Shown one piece after another: positions 7,206 through 9,172 of a DNA stretch of 9,172 nt. The position numbers and the translations under genes were made by a program. The notes beneath the pieces are model-generated. The model did not search any database and had not been told where the DNA came from. It saw only the letters and a list, made by a program, of their open reading frames with translations. Numbering within the stretch: position 1 is the stretch's first letter; every line of letters starts with the position of its first letter. The stretch comes from CAYLNH01 sp964384625 (lineage in GTDB: Bacteria; Verrucomicrobiota; Lentisphaeria; JABSQK01), in NCBI GenBank assembly GCA_964384625.1, contig CAYLNH010000286.1, forward strand, positions 1 through 9,172, read 5' to 3'.

Positions 7206-8966
7206 CTACAGGATGTCGACGATGCCGCCGGGAGTGGACGTCTGGTAGCACAGCTCCAGCAGGCCTTCCCACAGGCGCGAGATCGGCAGATCGCCGGCGA
7301 CGGGGTATTTTTTGGGATAGCTCGCCATGAAATGATCGCGGCAACAGGCGACGGCGTCGTCGGCATTGCCTTCATCCAGCAGACACAGGGCTTCGACGAA
7401 ATCAAGGGCCTCCTGCCGGCCGCCGAGCCGCGGCTCGAGCTCGGCGCGGGCGAACTCCTCCAGCGTGCTGTTCGGGTGGTAGCACCAGTGCCGCATGGTC
7501 AGGTAGTTCAGCTTCCACGGCAACGTCCGGGCCGAGACCTCGCCGTGGATGCTGATTCCCTCCAGGCCCGTTTCATGGGCGCGCACGGCGGCTTCGGCAA
7601 ACGGTTTCAGGCAGAGCGAAGTGCGCCGCAGTGATTCGTGCCACTGGCTGCCCTGGTGGATATAGCCGACGGAGCGTTCGGTGGGCGGCTGCAGTTTTTT
7701 GGGCCAGTTGCGGTTGCGATAGAGCTTCCGGGGTGTGCCGGTCTCGAGCCAGTCCCGCAATGCCGGCGGGCTGCCGGTCAGCATGCCGGTCAAGGTCCAT
7801 TGCGCGATGCTGCCGGCGGGCAGGTTGGCGGCGAAATACGGTGTCTTGCCGACGTTCGGCCCGGCCACAGAGATCTCCTCGCCGGCGCCGAAACCGCAGT
7901 AGGTGGCGTAGGTATGCCAACCGTCCGGATCCAATTCCAGCGCGGTTTCGAGGGCGGTGACGTATGCCGCGTATTGTTCTTTGAACTGGTCGGGCTCATC
8001 ACTTTTGATCTTCCGTCGCCGGCGTTTGCCCAGAGGGGAGTGATCAATCATAAAATCGTTGTTTTCGAGATTGGCGCCGCCGACGGGGAAGTTGCGGTAG
8101 AGCCATTCCAGCGAACTGGAGATCCACTTGCGGTTCTGCGCGAAGTGCGGCGACAGTTCTTTACGACTCATCCGGCCGTCCGCGTCGGTATTGCCGCGTT
8201 CCGGGTTCCGCCGCAGGTAGGTCTCGAGATTGCACGGGTGATCGCCCTGATAGTACACGCCGCCCTGGCCGGTAACGCCGACGCCCGGCAGCAGCCGGAC
8301 CCCGCGGTCGGCGGCGTACCTGGCGATCTCCCAGGCATAATCCTCGCCGCCGTGCGAATCGCGCAGGAAGCCCCAGACAACCAGGCCGTTGAACCGCATG
8401 TCGACACAGTGATCGATCAAGGCGCGGTAGTCGGCCAGGAACGTCTCCGGCTGCTTCAGATACAGGTTCTGACAGCCGGACACCTGATTGCCGGGATCAT
8501 CCAAAACCCAGTTGGTCGAGTGATCCCAGGTCCAGTAATAACGGATGCCGAACGCGGGTTTCTCGGTCTTCGTGCCGCCGCGACAGGACAGCCCCCGGCT
8601 GGTCAGACTGCTCCACAGAAGCGCGTCGGACAGGCCGGCGAGCATGCCGAACAGGTCGCCGCCGAGCACGAGCAACGCCGTTCCCCGGCTGTAGTCCACG
8701 GTTTCGATGTGATAGCCGCTCGGCGGCAGTGCCGGCAGCTTGCGATCCAGCAGTTTGACCACGGTTTGCGCCACGTGACTGCCGCGGCGAACGGCGATCA
8801 CGAGATCGCCTTCCCCCGTATACTGCTCCAGGAGTTCGGCCGGGACCACCTGCACCGCGGTCGCTCCGAGTTTGCGCCTGGCCAGTGCCGCCGCGGGGAA
8901 TCCCGGAGTACTTTCGACCGCGACCAGAATGCGGCCGTCCCGCTGACACTTGATCAATTCCGCCAT
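7206..8966 (-). CDS. Glycosidase-like protein, GH67/GH20-type N-terminal domain plus TIM barrel, no signal peptide
   Basis: This 586-residue protein is placed at the ATG preceded by AAAGGGG; in-frame ATGs 18 and 48 bases upstream have no ribosome binding site. Residues about 10-120 resemble the alpha/beta domain that precedes the barrel in GH67 and GH20 enzymes: GYHIETVD, then ALLVLGGDLFGMLAGLSDALLW. Residues about 138-480 look like a TIM barrel, starting with IRYYWTWDHS and including NGLVVWGF, GANLENNDF (291-305 region) and ISIHGEVSARTLPWKLNYL. Acidic candidates for catalysis or substrate binding are E301, D304 and E476, but none can be assigned firmly. A helical tail (about 500-586) follows. 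No signal peptide or membrane segment is seen, so a cytoplasmic location is likely, in contrast with the secreted GH123-like protein. The basic run KRRRRKIK (314-321) is unusual for the barrel and may be a surface loop. The substrate is unknown; assignment to a numbered GH family is not justified from sequence alone. Confidence 0.72.
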   Translation of the reverse strand: MAELIKCQRDGRILVAVESTPGFPAAALARRKLGATAVQVVPAELLEQYTGEGDLVIAVRRGSHVAQTVVKLLDRKLPALPPSGYHIETVDYSRGTALLVLGGDLFGMLAGLSDALLWSSLTSRGLSCRGGTKTEKPAFGIRYYWTWDHSTNWVLDDPGNQVSGCQNLYLKQPETFLADYRALIDHCVDMRFNGLVVWGFLRDSHGGEDYAWEIARYAADRGVRLLPGVGVTGQGGVYYQGDHPCNLETYLRRNPERGNTDADGRMSRKELSPHFAQNRKWISSSLEWLYRNFPVGGANLENNDFMIDHSPLGKRRRRKIKSDEPDQFKEQYAAYVTALETALELDPDGWHTYATYCGFGAGEEISVAGPNVGKTPYFAANLPAGSIAQWTLTGMLTGSPPALRDWLETGTPRKLYRNRNWPKKLQPPTERSVGYIHQGSQWHESLRRTSLCLKPFAEAAVRAHETGLEGISIHGEVSARTLPWKLNYLTMRHWCYHPNSTLEEFARAELEPRLGGRQEALDFVEALCLLDEGNADDAVACCRDHFMASYPKKYPVAGDLPISRLWEGLLELCYQTSTPGGIVDIL

Positions 8967-8970
8967 GGGA

Positions 8971-8977
8971 CCCCTTT
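8971..8977 (-). promoter_or_regulatory. Ribosome binding site deciding the glycosidase-like start
   Basis: On the minus strand AAAGGGG lies four bases before the ATG at 8966. Two further in-frame ATGs upstream (starting at 8984 and 9014) have no purine-rich element before them, so the shorter protein is preferred. Confidence 0.65.
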
Positions 8978-9054
8978 CACACATCGACCCGGCGACAACA
9001 TCCAGCCGTCCCAAGTCGTCTGCTGGCTGATACCAACCGCGTCACGAAAACCGT

Positions 9055-9083
9055 AAGGTACGCGACGTCCCCCGGGGTTTCAA
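9055..9083 (-). promoter_or_regulatory. Candidate promoter of the glycosidase-like gene
   Basis: Read on the minus strand: TTGAAA (five of six matches to TTGACA), a 17-base spacer that contains the palindrome CCCCGGGG, then TACCTT (three of six matches to TATAAT). The -10 is weak. The leader to the ATG would be about 80 bases. The repeat core lies about 20 bases upstream of the -35, where an activator or repeat-borne element could act. Confidence 0.35.
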
Positions 9084-9102
9084 GACGTACTGCGCCCGCC
9101 TT

Positions 9103-9159
9103 GTAAGCCCTCGATTACTGCCTTCCTCGGCATCCCGTCCCGACTCTCAAGAGGTTGGG
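9103..9159 (-). repeat. Right copy of the inverted dispersed repeat
   Basis: On the minus strand the core at 9103-9122 is identical over 20 bases to 48-67. Beyond it lie CCGAGGAA (the left copy has CCGCGAAG), a CGGGA block and the palindromic CTCTTGAG (the left copy has CTCAAGAG), in the same order. A small hairpin AGGTT, loop GGG, AACCT follows at 9152-9164. Similarity stops right after the core on the gene-proximal side in both copies, so the core edge at 67 and 9103 looks like a true boundary of the element. Confidence 0.75.
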
Positions 9160-9172
9160 AACCTGCGGTACT

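Noticed and set aside
8967..9014. 16-residue N-terminal extension of the glycosidase-like protein
   Set aside because: There is no ribosome binding site before the upstream ATGs, while AAAGGGG precedes the ATG at 8966.

Overview
The window is GC-rich bacterial chromosomal DNA with one tRNA gene and four well-supported protein genes. The organism is probably a member of the Planctomycetes-Verrucomicrobia-Lentisphaerae (PVC) group or a similar carbohydrate-degrading bacterium. This rests on gene content (a large secreted CBM96/GH123-like protein, a GH67/GH20-type glycosidase-like protein, an HTTM-DUF393 fusion) and strong avoidance of TTA, CTA and TCA codons. No 16S rRNA or other taxonomic marker is present, so the assignment is tentative.

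Layout from left to right: a gene-free edge carrying a repeat copy (1-242); a tRNA with anticodon CAT (243-318); a structured, non-coding stretch ending in a candidate promoter (319-687); a secreted 940-residue GH123/DUF4091-like protein on + (688-3510); a convergent intergenic region full of hairpins (3511-3894); a 571-residue ABC exporter half-transporter on - (3895-5610); a divergent intergenic region (5611-5846); a 414-residue membrane protein on + with an HTTM-like bundle fused to a DCC1/DUF393 CxxC domain (5847-7091); a short convergent gap (7092-7205); a 586-residue glycosidase-like protein with no signal peptide on - (7206-8966); and an upstream region with a candidate promoter and the second repeat copy (8967-9172).

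All four protein genes alternate in strand, so each is probably its own transcription unit and there is no operon to argue from. A plausible but unproven theme is glycan use: the secreted GH123-like protein would act outside the cytoplasm on a polysaccharide or glycoconjugate, and the glycosidase-like protein would act on material inside the cell. The ABC exporter and the HTTM-DUF393 protein look like general envelope and redox functions with unknown substrates.

The most unexpected signal is a perfect 20-base core repeat, with weaker flanking similarity, in inverted orientation at the two ends of the window. In each copy it points inward, upstream of the nearest gene (the tRNA on the left, the glycosidase on the right). 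It is most likely a dispersed intergenic repeat. I found no CRISPR array, complete insertion sequence, integrase, toxin-antitoxin pair or recognisable defence system.
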